Notes: generated by a model from the letters alone, not told the origin. Counted from the first letter of the stretch, positions 46,027-58,091 are shown. The stretch is 64,000 nt of DNA from Ustilaginoidea virens (GCF_000687475.1 NC_057316.1:1488001-1552000), one strand, 5' to 3'. Made by a program: numbers and translations.

Positions 46027-48380
46027 GACGGGGAAGGGGGGACGCGGGCGAATCCGAGCAAGCCAATTTCGACGTCTACCAGCTGGTTTTTGCGAGTTTT
46101 TTGCGCGAGAGTATCATGTGGTTACTGTTTGGCGCAATAAAGCCCTGCCGCTAGATGTGACGGATTGAACGGGATGTCGAGGGTGGGTCGAACGAAACAT
46201 GGAATGCCCGGGTCGAGGCGAAGGAAAGAAGGCGATGGGGGGGGGCGACGAAGGCAAGAGGAACAGAAACATTCGGAGGAGAAATCGGGGGGGGGGGGCG
46301 CGCAGAGGTCGGCATGCATATACATATTGTGTACAAGGCTGGCCACGAAACTGGAAGGCAAGGCAGCAAGAGCAGCAAGTGGACGGCATCTGGATGCACG
46401 GAGGCGCGACGGGCCCGTCCTTGATGCCAGGATGGATGCAGGATGCAGGATGCAGGATGCAGGACGCAGCACTGAGATGCAGTGGAGAAGGAGCTACCGC
46501 CTCGAGGCTGCCGGGCATGTGCATGGTCGGTCTCCTCGAGGGCTCTCCGGATGCACCAGACTTTTTCTTCTTTTCATCATCACCATCAGCTGAACCAGCA
46601 CCCTCATCGTCCTCTTCCCACTTTCTTCCTCTCTTGCTTCACTCTTCCCGTCTTTCGTTTCGTCGCCCAGAGCTGACCGGTGGCCGGGAACGTGGAAGTA
46701 GCCTCAGTGGGGCGCAGGGCCGGGGTGCAGCACTCAGGACAGGACCTGGATCTTCAACTGGCCCCGGTCGACTTGCTAATTCAAGCATTAAAACGCCCAC
46801 GCCCACCGACTCTCTCCGGTAGAAGCCAACCAAAGTTGATGACAAACTCGACAACAAACTCGACAACAGAGAGTCTGGCGTCACGTGCGCGTGGGCATGG
46901 CTACTCTTGCAGCTATGCGTCGCCAACCAAGGCACCAACCTACTCTTGCCCTCAAAGGCCGGCTGTGGAAATCACTGCAAATGGCGCCAACAATGTATAG
47001 CTCAGCTGGATTCCAGGCGGATGAGAAACAACTTCCTGCTGACCCATGTCCGGGCCGCGGCAGGTGTGATGTCATCAGTTCTCAACGGCCCCAACTTGGA
47101 CCACCCCATTCCTTGCATAGACGGCTGACTTTGGCATTCTGATGTGTCTAACTGGTCAAGCACATGTTATGTTTGCCGTCGAGGCGTCAAAAGTCACGGC
47201 CCAGAAAGTCAAAGAGTCACATGCACGCGGGCATAGGCGAAATGGCATCGCATCGCATCGCGTCTTGATTTGCTTGTGGCGGGCTTTGAAGCTCTTGCGT
47301 GCGGCCTTTTGACGGCTCGGTGGATTCGATCTTGCGACTCGATCATTGGGCATTCGGGAAGTGGCCCTGGGAGACAAGCCCAAACCGGATTTATTACAGT
47401 AACTGCTTCGATTCATTCAGTCAGAGTCCAGAGTCCACTTGCTCGAAACCTGAGCCCACATAACCCACAAAACCCACAAAACCCACTCGGCCTGGTTTGC
47501 CAAACGAGGCGAGAAAAAAGTCTTTTTGAAAGGAAAATTTAAAGCAATGACCGCCTTCCCACCATGACACTGGACAGACAACCTGGCTAAACTTGTTGCA
47601 GAGGCAGCAGCAGGACAGCAGCACCTGGAAAACCCACAATAGGCGGATCCCCATGCCCGTGCGGACTACGGGGTAGACGGACTGGAAGCGCTCGGCAAGA
47701 CCTGGCAATTCTTTCTGAGCAGCGCGTCTTGGCCTCGAATTAGGTGAGAATGGATGATGAAAAACTCTTCATCTTATCGTCCCTGCCATCCCATTCGCTT
47801 CCGGTCGGTCCTCTCCTGCCCACCGAAGAAACTACAACCAATCCAGTCAAACGTCAACCACCACCACCAGCCGACCACTTGCAACCACTTTCAGCCAGTG
47901 AGAGCAGCCCCACCAGCCGCGCCCCCACCAGCCCCCGCGCGCAAAAAAAAAAAAAAAAAAAAAAGGCTGCCAGAGCTTATCGATAGCCTCGTCGAGTGGA
48001 AGGTGCAAGAAGCTTGAACTTTGCCCCCCGAGGGAACAAGAGCAGGGTCTGGTCAAAGCCATCACGAGAAATAGTAAAATCATTACAGCGTGTCGAGTAG
48101 ATTCAGAGCGTGATGGCGTCTTTGAAATTGGCATGTTGATGTTGATGTTGCTGTCGCGTCAATGTCGATTCCTGCCCACCATTCCTTTTCTCTCTTTTTT
48201 TCCCGTTTCGCTCCCGTTTCTCTACCCTTTTGTTGCTTCCTTTTCCTGTCCACACCAGCGACGCCCCAAGCACGGAGTGACATTACAGTCCATACCAAGT
48301 CTGCTAGGCTTTTGACGCGGCTTCTCGCCGAATAGGACGGGACCAAAGCTGGCGCGGGCAAACGGACCTGCGAGCACACG
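46027..48380. promoter_or_regulatory. Divergent region between the permease and the TTC27-like gene
   Basis: 2.35 kb. It contains a G-run near 46290, tandem GGATGCA units at about 46433-46462, two ~13-bp direct repeats (ACAAACTCGACA) near 46844-46870, three ACCCACAAA-like units at 47460-47486 and an A22 run at 47943-47964. A TAGCTCAGCTGG string at 46997 resembles a Pol III A box but has no partner B box. No gene is seen. Confidence 0.5.
47943..47964 (+). repeat. A22 homopolymer upstream of the TTC27-like gene
   Basis: Twenty-two A on the sense strand, 417 bp before the start codon. Confidence 0.9.
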
Positions 48381-51300
48381 ATGGCATCGACTCATTGCCA
48401 CGACACCACGGCCTGCCAACTCTCCGCCTCTTCCTCTCACCGCGATGCCGCCACCAACCTGTCCATCCTGCTAGAGAGCCAGGCCGCCAGCCGTCTGTTT
48501 GCAGCACATGTTTCCGAGCTTGTCGCTTCGACGTCCCCGCCAGGCCCGTGCCCGTCTGCTTCTGCAGCCGCCGAGATCCTCTCCATCCCGGCCAGCGAGA
48601 AGCTCGACGTCGGTCTAGCGGCTCTCGATATTTTCCTCCAGGCCAATGTTACCGGACCCGTGGTGCCTGCGGGAAAACTTTCCGCCGTAGTCTCGCGCTT
48701 CGTCAAGTTGTGGATCACTGCCTCCCCGGCTGAGGGGAACGAGTCACTTGCACTGGTTCGGCTCCACAAGGCTTGCCTGGTGCACCTCGAAGTCGACGGG
48801 GTATCTCCATACAGTCGGGTTCCTCACCTCGTCCTGTTTTCTTTGGCCCGGTTTGTCTTCCAAACCGCCCTGTCCGCGGACGGCGCTGGCGTTGTGGAGG
48901 TTCCGGCACATAGCAAGTCCGACAACAACAGCAACAGTGCCAGATTTAGCTTGTCATGGATGAGACTTCGCGTAAATATCTGGCACTACAAGCTTCTCAC
49001 CCAGCCAAGCCTAGGGCCGTCATCCAACTTCACCAGGAGCTCCCAGTGGAGTGAAGTCCCTAGTCTGGCTGCTAGGATACTCGAGGATACGAGTGCTCTT
49101 CGCGCCCAGATCGCAAGCCGTCAAGTCTGGTCCGAAGTAGAAGCGTGGAACCAGCACGATGCGGCCTACTTCCTGGTCGAAGCCGCCAACAACTACATCC
49201 TCCTGGGGAGGCACGAGCAAGCACGGGAGGCTCTCAAAGAAGCCACGCAGGTTACCGGGTTCAAGTACGCGCTATCTGGCGCCCTTGGCAAGCGCACCAG
49301 GTTTCAGGAAAACAGCGTCAGTCAACTGGTCGTGCTCGCTCGCAGCGGTAGCACCGGCCAGGATCCTCCCGTCGGCCCGGATGCTGGGCAAGACGGCGAC
49401 GGCGATGGCGATGGCGACGGCTACGGCGACAATGTTGAGGATGCCAAGCCAGACGCGCTGCCGCTCAACGACGACACCCTCCTGGAAGAGATTGACTTTG
49501 CAAAGAATGTGGCGAGTGACGCGGCAAAGGAGGAGACTCTGCCGCCCAGTCTATCAGAGCTGTCGCCCGACCACCAGCCGCAGCTGGCTCCTCTCGACCA
49601 GATCATCCTTCTGACAGAGGCCACCTTGAAGGATGCGTTTTCACCAACCGATGCCCTGACCTCGCAGGAGATACTGCCCTATGCCGTCCGCGTACTGGCC
49701 GACAAGTCGACCAACTGGCAAATCTACACGCAAGCGCTGCTGGTGCGGTCGAGAATCGAGATCCACCGAAGCAGGACGGTAGAGCGCGGCGTGCTGCAGC
49801 TCCAGGCCGTGGCAGATCAGGTCTTGACCGACACTTGCGCAAACCCAGAAGACGACGCGGAGAGCAGAGCCGCAGACAGAGCGACCAGGGGCAGCAGAAC
49901 CAGCGGGCCCGGGCCCGACATTCGCGTATCCGCCCCGGACGACGAGCCTCACACGCCCCCTGCTCCCGGAGCGTCCCCGGTCCCCACGTCGTTCCTGCCG
50001 GCCGCGAAGCCGACCGAGTCTGCCCCGGCCCACACCCGCCTCCGATACATTGACGCCCTGTCCACCCCGCCACGATGGCATCTGGAGTCGGAGCTGGCCT
50101 ACGCCTGGGCCGGCGTCGGCTCGCTGACATCTGCCCTTGAGATCTTTAAACGCCTCCACCTATGGGCCGAAGTCGCCCTCTGCTACGCCAGCGCTGCGGC
50201 TTCCAACGACGACGACGAGCCCGGCCGCGGCGGCGCCGGCGGGGAAGACAAGGCCAAGGCCATTATCCGCTGGCGTCTCTTCCACCCGACCGGCCGGGCC
50301 GCAGGCGACTCCGCAGACCCGGACGACCAAGACGTCCAAGACGTGGTGCTCTGCAAGCCCGCGCAGTTCCGGGGCCCGGAACGGGAACCCGCACCCCCCA
50401 ACGCCCCCCGGCTGTGGTGCATCCTGGGAGACCTGGAAGACGACGCGGGCCACTACGAGCGCGCGTGGGCAGTGTCGAGGAACCGCTACGCCCGAGCGCA
50501 AAAGTCCCTCGGCGAGCTCCACCTCGCCCGCAGGGACGCGACCCGAGCCCGGGAGGCCTACCGGCTGGCCACGGCGGCCAACCGCCTGAGCCCGGAGCTC
50601 TGGGGCCGCCTCGGCGACATCTGCCTCGGCCTCGGGCAGTTCGACGAGGCGGCCGAGGCGTACACGCGCTCCATCGGCTGCGCCAACGACACGGCGGGCG
50701 GGGAAGACGCCCGCACATGGAGCAACCTGGGCAGCGCGTACTGGAGCCTCCACTGCGAGGAGGCGGCCACGGCCAAGGCCAAGGCCGACGACGACGACGA
50801 CGACGACGACGACGAAGACGCACCGCTCCCGGGCGCCCTGCTCGCCAAGTCCCTTGCCGCGTACAAAAAGGGCGCGTCCATTGCCCACGATAACTGGCGC
50901 ATCTGGGACAATGTGCTCACCCTGGCCGCCCGGCTGCAGCCCCCCGCCACGGCGGACATGGTCCTCGCCCTCACGCACATTCTGCGCATCCGCAAGACCG
51001 AGGACGCCGTCGACGCAGACGTGCTCGCCGCGCTGGTGCACGACGCCGTCCTCTGCAAGGAACACACTCCGCCGGCCAGCGGCAGCAGCGGCAGCAGCGG
51101 CAGCGACGGCATCTACGAGCCCCCCCGCGGCTCCCCCGAGCGTCTCGTCAAGCGCCTCCTCGAGGAGGAAATCGTGCCGCTCATCACCCGCCGCCCGGAC
51201 CTGTGGTCCCTCGTCGCCCGCCTCCGGGCCTGGCAGCGCGACCGCGCCGGCGCCATTGACGCCTCTGAGCGGGCCTGGCGCGCCGCCACCGACGCCGACG

Positions 51301-51527
51301 CCGACGCCGATGCCGCCTGGGCGGAAGCCGTCCGCCGCACGGACGAGCTCGTGTCTGCCCTGCAGAACTGGGGCCCGGACGCGCCGTCCGTAGGGCCCAA
51401 GTGGCGAGCCAAGGCCCGCAGCGCCGTGCGGAGCGTCATGGCCCGCGGCGCCAGAGAAAGCCGCGAGGACTCGCCGGGCTGGAGAAGCCTCGAGGGCCTG
51501 CTGCAGGGTCTCAGCCAGGGCGGTTGA
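48381..51527 (+). CDS. EMW1: TTC27/Emw1-like tetratricopeptide repeat protein
   Basis: A single exon of 1048 residues. The N-terminal half is helical, with a conserved-looking segment EVEAWNQHDAAYFLVEAANNYILLGRHEQAREAL. Gly/Asp-rich (about residue 338-350) and acidic low-complexity inserts follow, then LRYIDALSTPPRWHLESELAYAWAGVGS. The C-terminal half has TPRs around residues 703-775 (RAQKSLGELHLARRDATRAREAY, LWGRLGDICLGLGQFDEAAEAYTRSI). A poly-Asp tract encoded by a GAC repeat lies at 50786-50814. The layout matches the TTC27 family; yeast Emw1 is needed for cell-wall integrity, and human TTC27 has been linked to snRNP or HSP90-R2TP assembly. The role here is inferred from the family. No intron is visible. 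Confidence 0.85.
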   Translation: MASTHCHDTTACQLSASSSHRDAATNLSILLESQAASRLFAAHVSELVASTSPPGPCPSASAAAEILSIPASEKLDVGLAALDIFLQANVTGPVVPAGKLSAVVSRFVKLWITASPAEGNESLALVRLHKACLVHLEVDGVSPYSRVPHLVLFSLARFVFQTALSADGAGVVEVPAHSKSDNNSNSARFSLSWMRLRVNIWHYKLLTQPSLGPSSNFTRSSQWSEVPSLAARILEDTSALRAQIASRQVWSEVEAWNQHDAAYFLVEAANNYILLGRHEQAREALKEATQVTGFKYALSGALGKRTRFQENSVSQLVVLARSGSTGQDPPVGPDAGQDGDGDGDGDGYGDNVEDAKPDALPLNDDTLLEEIDFAKNVASDAAKEETLPPSLSELSPDHQPQLAPLDQIILLTEATLKDAFSPTDALTSQEILPYAVRVLADKSTNWQIYTQALLVRSRIEIHRSRTVERGVLQLQAVADQVLTDTCANPEDDAESRAADRATRGSRTSGPGPDIRVSAPDDEPHTPPAPGASPVPTSFLPAAKPTESAPAHTRLRYIDALSTPPRWHLESELAYAWAGVGSLTSALEIFKRLHLWAEVALCYASAAASNDDDEPGRGGAGGEDKAKAIIRWRLFHPTGRAAGDSADPDDQDVQDVVLCKPAQFRGPEREPAPPNAPRLWCILGDLEDDAGHYERAWAVSRNRYARAQKSLGELHLARRDATRAREAYRLATAANRLSPELWGRLGDICLGLGQFDEAAEAYTRSIGCANDTAGGEDARTWSNLGSAYWSLHCEEAATAKAKADDDDDDDDDEDAPLPGALLAKSLAAYKKGASIAHDNWRIWDNVLTLAARLQPPATADMVLALTHILRIRKTEDAVDADVLAALVHDAVLCKEHTPPASGSSGSSGSDGIYEPPRGSPERLVKRLLEEEIVPLITRRPDLWSLVARLRAWQRDRAGAIDASERAWRAATDADADADAAWAEAVRRTDELVSALQNWGPDAPSVGPKWRAKARSAVRSVMARGARESREDSPGWRSLEGLLQGLSQGG

Positions 51528-52302
51528 ACAAGAAACGCTGCTGCGGTGATGGAAGCTGCGTCGATGGAAGCTGTAGCGTCAAACTCCGTAATGCGTACTC
51601 CCTACAGCGCGGCAAACAACACGGCGGCTAAAATGGTCCAGAAAGCAGAAATAGCATAGCATGCACTCAGCAACGGCAAAATTCCCACCGGCTTACCGAG
51701 TATCAAAGCCCAAACAGCACGCCCCCCCCTCCCCAACCACACCGTTGGCAATGCCATGCACTGTATATATGTTATAAAGATGGCGCCGCCTGCCAAGCGC
51801 GGCGTTTTCTCCTTGTTCTTTACAAGCAAACACACAAATATAAAAAGTCGTAAAAATAGGAAATAGAAATTTTTTTAAAAGAACAACCGATTTTCTCATC
51901 TGGCGTACGTACGGGACCGGTTATCGCCTTTGGCTTTTGATCCAGCCCGGTTCGCCCGCCGTATGCGCTGCTCATGCAACTAAACTACTTTGTCAACGCT
52001 ACCTGCCGTACAACAATTCGACAAACGTCGGCCGAATCGTAGCTGCCGTTACAGTTACAACAAGTGTCCAAATCCCTTCCCCCCCCCCTACCTCCTACAC
52101 CTCAATAGATTGAACAAAAGAACGTCAAATCAAAGAAAAAAAGAAAAGAAAAACTCGCTTTCGGTGCCGATACAACAAGCCGTCACCGCATCCAATTCAA
52201 CATAGACTCCTTCCAGCAAACCCCCCCCCCAACTCCCACTCCCACTCCCCAGCCTCGTAGTTAAGCTCTGCGTTCTTTCAGTACGTGGAAGCGCGATTGA
52301 CC
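51528..52302. other. Intergenic region between convergent genes
   Basis: 3' flanks of the TTC27-like and GYF genes. Short C-runs lie at 52078-52089 and 52221-52230, with an AT-rich patch at 51830-51900. No gene is visible. Confidence 0.55.
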
Positions 52303-55300
52303 CTATTTCTTGCCCTTCTTACGGCTAGGAACAACCTTGAAGCCGGCGCCTTGCATGTTTCCGCCCTCGCTTTCCTTTGGCTGCGTGTTTCCGCTTCGCT
52401 TCGCTACTTCGCTCCAACCGCCGCCGCCGCCGCCGCCAGGCGACTTGCTGGCTTCTCCGGACGGCTGCTTCTCAACGATGCCCTTTTCGGCCAGCTTCTT
52501 ACGTCGAACATATTCGGCAGCAAAATGTCGGCCATCCATCGTAGTGGAGCTGGCATACACAGCATCGGCAATGATGCCAGTGTCCAGCGGCAGCACGTCT
52601 AATGTAGCTTGAAAGGTAGCGACTGCCAAAAGGCCATCAGTTGCGCGTCCGTGGACAAAGCTTGCCGTGGTTGCAAGAACGAAAGAAAGAAAAAAAAAAA
52701 AAAAAAAGAGGGCACTTACGGTCTGATGTAATCCCGCGAGAAAGCTCTCGCTGCGTCCACTTGTTGAACTCATCCATCGCGACATTGCCCACGTCTGGTT
52801 TCGCGGCAGCGTTGCCTGCGGACGACCCCGACTTGCTTGCGGCCTTGACAGGAGCCGCACCGCCAGACGCTTTCACGTTGTTGGAGCTTGGAGCTCGTGG
52901 GCCTTGGCCGGCAGGAACCGTGGGGCCTTTAACTTTACCTCCAGCGCCAACAGTAGCCCAGCCGGCTCCGACCGGTGAAGTGGACTGGGGAGCTCCGGCA
53001 AGAGCGTTTGGGTTGGGTTTTCCGGCAAGGTTGGCGTAGCTCTTGGAAACGTTCCCCGGCGTGCCGGATTGTGTGGCGACATCTCTTGCCTTTTGCTTGC
53101 GGAACTCTTCTTCCCGCTGAATCTCTGCCAGCGTCTTTTTGCTGTTAGCAGCAGCCGTGCTCACCGGTCCGGGCGGCGTTCCCTTGGCAGCCACTACCGG
53201 CTTGGTCCACGGGCCGGCAACGGAGGCGGGCGATCCATGGCCCCAAGTGCTCGTAGCTGGGAGGGCGGCAGTGGCGGCAGCGGCAGCCTGCTTCTCCCTC
53301 TCACGCACCAAGGCCGCCTCCTGCTCCATGGCAGCCTTTCGGACGGCAGCCGCGGCTTCTTCGGCTTTGGCTGCCTTGCGAGCCTCGGCCTCTTGAATCT
53401 CCTTTAAGCTCGGTCCCTTTTGTCCCTCCTGGCCAGGTTCTTTAGCCCATGGTGCCAGAGGTGGTGGTTGAGAGGCATCGGGACTGCCATTCTGAGATCG
53501 GCTGTACTGTTCTGGAAGGTTGGACCGCGCTCGTTGGGCGGTGGGCGCCGGAAGCGGCGTGGTGGACGAAGGTGGCGGAAACGGCATTGGCATTCCGGGT
53601 TCATTGTGCGCGGTGACGATGCCGGTGCCGGTGCCGGTGCCGGTGCCGGTGCCGGCGGCGGCGGCAGCCTGGGCCTTCTGCACTTGCTGGGTGAGGGAGA
53701 GGGTAATGTCCTCCGACAACAACACCTTCTTCTTCGACTTGTTTCCCTTGCTAGCGCGGCGGGCTGAAGGCATCCCACCAATCGTCCCTGTTGCAGCGGC
53801 GGCTTCCATCTCCTTGTCGCAGCCGCCAAAATCAACCGATTGCTCCGCCTCGTGCTCGGCACGCAGTTCTTGAAACTCCTTCAGGCGCTCACGAAAACCC
53901 TCCGGATCCTCAGAAAACGGTTCGGTGCCCGGAAGGTGGTCCGACCTGAGACCCGGGTCAGCGCCCTGCTGTTCGCCGTCGCCGCCGTCGCCTCGGTCTC
54001 CGCGTAGGGAGACGAGGACGTCACGTTCGGCAGCAGAGAGGCCAGGCAGTTCGTTTCGCCGGAACAGCTCCCCGTTCCCCGCATTTGCTCGGCTCGTCAT
54101 TGGAATTTCCGTGAAGGCGCCTTGCTGAGCCGCAGCTGTGGCCCCAATAGGCTGTTGCTGTGGAGGAACGCCGATCGGAGACGTCATACTACCGAAGCTC
54201 GGCTGACTCTGCAAGCTGTGCGCGCTGGAATGATGCTGGAGTCCAGGGCCGGGAATCGGGAACTTGGGCATCACTTGCTGTCGCATCATGTATTCACGTT
54301 GCTGGGCCATCATGTACTGCTCCTCCTGTTTCCTACGCTCGAGGTTATTCTGCTCCTCTGCAGTCAAGGTCCTGCCAAAGCTAGGAAACACTCCACTGAG
54401 AGGAGGGACAACACCGCCACCCGTTGACGGGTTGAATGGCCCGCCCTGAGGAGCAGGGCCATGTGGGATTCCGATTTGAGGCACCAAGAACGGCTCGCGC
54501 GAGTTGCCGATTCGGCGGATCAACTGACCCAAGGGCTCGAATTCCGGATCTTCCACCTTCTTCACACGAAGATCAGGAGTAAAGAAATTAGCCTTATACC
54601 AGTCATTCATCTCCAGCCCGGTGAAGGGGCCTTGCACCTGACCCTGCGGATCGAGATAGACCCATCGCATCCTGTCGGGCATGACCATTTGCCGAACTTG
54701 GGAGGGAGGAGGCTCTGTTCCGCCCCGTGTGCCTCCAAAAGCAAGTCCCCCGGTAACGGGAGTAAAGGGCTGCTGGATTCCCGAGCCAGCCTGCTGCTGC
54801 TGGTTGTCAGAGGGGTTAAAGCTGGGGTGGGACCGTCCTGCATCGCTCGAAGGGAAAAGCTCTTCAAAAACCCCACGGTTTGGTCGCATGGGGCTCCCGG
54901 CATCCCGCGTCGGCCCGCCAGGCAGATTTCCTCTACCAAGGGCCCCCAGCGGATGTCCTTGCATCGGCTCGTGCATGCCTTGCTCATGGTCATGGCCTTG
55001 CATCTGGGCCTGCATTGCGGGAGGGAACAAAGAGCCCAGCTTGCTACCGCGGCCGAGACCAGCACTGGCAGGGCCAAACACATTGCCAAGATTACCCAGA
55101 CCTGGCGATTGGAGGTCGCCCATGGGGCTGAACAGAGAGCTTCCGAACGCGCTCCCAAAGTTCGGGCGGTCACGGTCTGGGGTGCCTGTAGAAGGGCCGG
55201 CTGGAGCTGGCCAGCCTGACAGGCCTCCGAGGGGGTAAGCCTTGGCACCAACACTGGAAGTCTGGCTTCTGTCGCTACCATCGAAGTTGGGGGCACCAAA

Positions 55301-57228
55301 GCCCCTCGAAATGGAACCGAAATTGGCCGGGGGCTCGTTGTGCCGTATTCCAAGTGCTGCTGCATCTCCTGAACCTGTTTCGGTCTCGTCGTGATCATGG
55401 CGCTCGGCAAGTGGACTTCGATAGGGATTTGTTTCCGAAGGGCTTGCCGGTCCATTATCACCAACCTGGGCACCGAGACTGAGACCAGACATTCCAAAGT
55501 CGCCGGCGGACCCCTTGATCGGAGTACCAAGGACACCTACGCGGCCCGTGTGGAGTTGCCCAGAGGAACCGGTATCCTGGGCTCCGCCAAGCACGGCACT
55601 GCCGGACAACTCGTCCTCGCCAAAAGGATCCGTATCGGTGCGAGGCCGCGTGCGCCAAGATTGTTGGGAGGCGGAATTCGGGGCATCGCCGTCAGCCCTG
55701 GAACTCGAGTCACCCACATCTTTGGGAATCAGGTGAGCCAGGCGGCTCCCGCTGCCGCCAGGCATTCCGCTGCCAATTCTCTTGTCCCCCAGCGCTGATG
55801 CAGGCGGCATTGCAAAGTTTCCGAAGCCACCGCCGCCTGGCGTTGTCGGATTCGACGAGGGCCACAATGCAGAGACGTTTGCGCTCCCCGCCACGTTGGA
55901 CCGCATCAAGTTGCCAAAAGGCAGCTTACTGGCGGCTTCACGGACTCCCGCGTCAACGTCAGCATCATCTGGCTCCGAATCTTTCAAATCGTTGCTCCTG
56001 CGCTGGGCCCACGGCGAGGAATCTTCTCGGGTGAAGCGCCCAGCCGTGGCGGTCGGTGAAGCTAGGCTGCCACTGAAAGGATTCGAGTCCAAGGTCTCTC
56101 GTCGTCGTGTTCCGGGTCGAGTCGCGGAAGAGGGCGACAAGACTCCAAAGGCACTCCCGGAACCTTGGGAAACCGAGGCCTTTCGACCATTGACGTTTCC
56201 TTGGTGGCCTTCCTTGTTCTGCGATGGAGGTTTCAATGGCGAGTTGATCTCTGTGGAAAAGGCCTGCTCGGAAATAGACGCGCGTTAGCTAGAGCTGGAA
56301 AAAAAAAAAAAAAAAAAAAGACAACTAGGGAGTGGCACTCCAGCATGCAATTTCCCAGCATGGAATGGAATCTTGGTAGTCTAACCTCCTTCTCTTCGGT
56401 TGACAAGCTGTGCAAGCCTAGAGGAGTGTTGTCTCCATTCGGATCCCAACAGGCGCCAGGCTCCTGTGGAACGTAATTGTCATTTGACTTGCCCCAGCCT
56501 CGCACGTTACCGCCATTTACGTGCGACGGATCCCAGCCTGATATGAACAGTCGTGATGGATCATCGCTTATTTTTTGCGACCGAAACATCTCCAACAGAT
56601 CATCCTTGGAGTAGCGTGCAGGCCCGGGCTCGTAGGTCGAAGGAAGCGCAGACGTTGTTTCAGCAACGACCGGATGCTGAACGGCGTTGTCGACAGAGGG
56701 AGTAGGTTGTGAAGCTTGACTGACAGGGGTTGTCGAGGAGCGCCGAAGAGTGAGTGTGCCATTAGCGGAACGGCCGTCTCTACGAGACCTACCACGATGA
56801 ACACTGTTAGCTGGCACAAGTGATGAGGCGGAGGGTGCTGCCCCTTTCCTGCCCAGAGTGCAGTCCATGAGCACGGGAGGTCCAGCAAGACTCGGGCATC
56901 TCGCACTAGCGAAACACCGTCCTCGCCTATCGTGGTCTCGTCCACCATTTCGATACACAAGGGGGCAGGCTACATGATACGATGCCATTGCAGCCGACCA
57001 CGAGACGTGAGCGTCGAGGATTGGCATATCTTGGGTCCCAAGATGCAGCATGGCAGTTCAAGATTGGTAATGGAGCGTTTGCTCGTCTGGAGTGACGTGG
57101 GAAAAGCATCCAACTCACCAGTCCCCTCCGGCAGCTCCCCTTCCGTCAGCTCTGCCACCTCTCAAATCTCGATTCGCATTTTGACCAGCGGCAGCCGAGG
57201 CGAAGCTCGAGGGAAGATTGGATGGCAT
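52303..57228 (-). CDS. GYF-domain protein (Smy2/Syh1/GIGYF family)
   Basis: Four exons: 57228-57119, 56788-56386, 56263-52720 and 52622-52303. The product is about 1458 residues. The start MPSNLPSSFASAAAGQNANR is chosen; an in-frame ATG at 57354 would add 42 residues. The first intron is unusually long (330 bp), and intron 2 uses a weak GTTAGA donor. The GYF domain is near residues 703-760: WVYLDPQGQVQGPFTGLEMNDWYKANFF, with the Trp, Tyr and GPF residues that bind proline-rich ligands. The rest is low complexity (Pro/Gly/Ser/Gln), with a Lys/Glu/Ala-rich coiled coil in the C-terminal third and a GTGTGTG tract. A conserved helical end (ADAVYASSTTMDGRHFAAEYVRRKKLAEKG) closes it. Relatives act in mRNA decay, translational repression and COPII traffic. 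Confidence 0.88.
52690..52707 (+). repeat. A18 tract; poly-U in GYF intron 3
   Basis: It lies 12 bases after the donor in the sense direction, so the pre-mRNA carries U18 near the 5' splice site. Confidence 0.9.
53621..53652 (+). repeat. Hexanucleotide (GCCGGT)n in the GYF coding region
   Basis: Five perfect units and a partial one encode alternating Gly-Thr on the minus strand, next to an Ala run. The length is likely to vary between strains without frame loss. Confidence 0.9.
56299..56319 (+). repeat. A21 tract; poly-U in GYF intron 2
   Basis: On the sense strand it is T21, about 36 bases before the acceptor and just upstream of a GCTAACG branch site. Confidence 0.9.
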
Positions 57229-57522
57229 ATTGTATCCCGCAGGGTTGTGTTGCGTCGGAGGATCGTTGTTGACGAAGGGCCTTTGGTTCGTCCGTGTTTG
57301 TTTTGGACTAAAAGAGGCGGAAAACGAAAACGGCAGAGGAGGACCTGGTGTCAAGAGTGATTGTTATGATTGTACAAGAGCAATATATGCACAGGGATGC
57401 TGTCGGTAGCGATAAAGCAATGCAATAGTGCGCGCCAAAGGGGACGAGACGGTAAGTTCGTGTTGAGGATATCAGGGCTTGAAGTTTGTGTGCAAGTGAC
57501 GGAAAAAGCTAGTAGAAAGCTG

Positions 57523-57578
57523 TGGTGGTTGGTGGTTGGTGGTGGTAGTGGTGGTGGTAGTGGTAGGGGTGGTAGTGC
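57523..57578 (+). repeat. GGT/GGTT-rich low-complexity stretch
   Basis: Repeated GGTGGT and GGTTGG units on the plus strand, about 300 bp upstream of the GYF start. Multiple GG pairs could form a two-layer G-quadruplex. Confidence 0.75.
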
Positions 57579-58069
57579 AGGGGGGAAAAACCTGATGCCC
57601 GGCTCCGGCAGGACGCAGTTGGGGAGACGGCCCAGTGGGCAGGAGCGGCGCGGACAGCGCCCAGTGGCCAGAAACTACGAGGGCACGCTGCGCTAGGCCG
57701 GATGCAGAGCATGCCGAGCTTTAACCGTCGCCGCTTCGCGAGGGCTGAACCTAAACGTGGGGACTGGAAGCTGGGAGAGTTTTCTCCAACACGACAGGGC
57801 ACAACAGGACCCGACAGGATTCGACACGAATTGCCACAACAACTTTCCGTGCAAGCGGTACCGAGTGTTGCAGTGCTGACATTCGATCCGATTCCCTCGC
57901 TGCACTTGTATTGCGACTTATCCGCTCTGGGAGCACATGTCATCTTGCGCCACTCTCCTGATGTTCACTCAGTGTGACTGCTGAGAGGAGGTCAAAAGGA
58001 GAGGAAATACGTAAAAAGGGTAAAATGGATATAAAAGGCAAGGAAAAAGAAAAAAAAAAGAAAAGGGAA

Positions 58070-58091
58070 GGGGGGGGGGGGGGGGGGGGGG
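58070..58091 (+). repeat. G22 homopolymer at the end of a purine tract
   Basis: From about 57990 the plus strand is almost purely A and G, ending in 22 consecutive G, then GTTAAC-like sequence. Confidence 0.92.

Noticed and set aside
46990..47060. TAGCTCAGCTGG string resembling a tRNA A box
   Set aside because: No GGTTCGANTCC-like B box or cloverleaf pairing follows within 70 bases.
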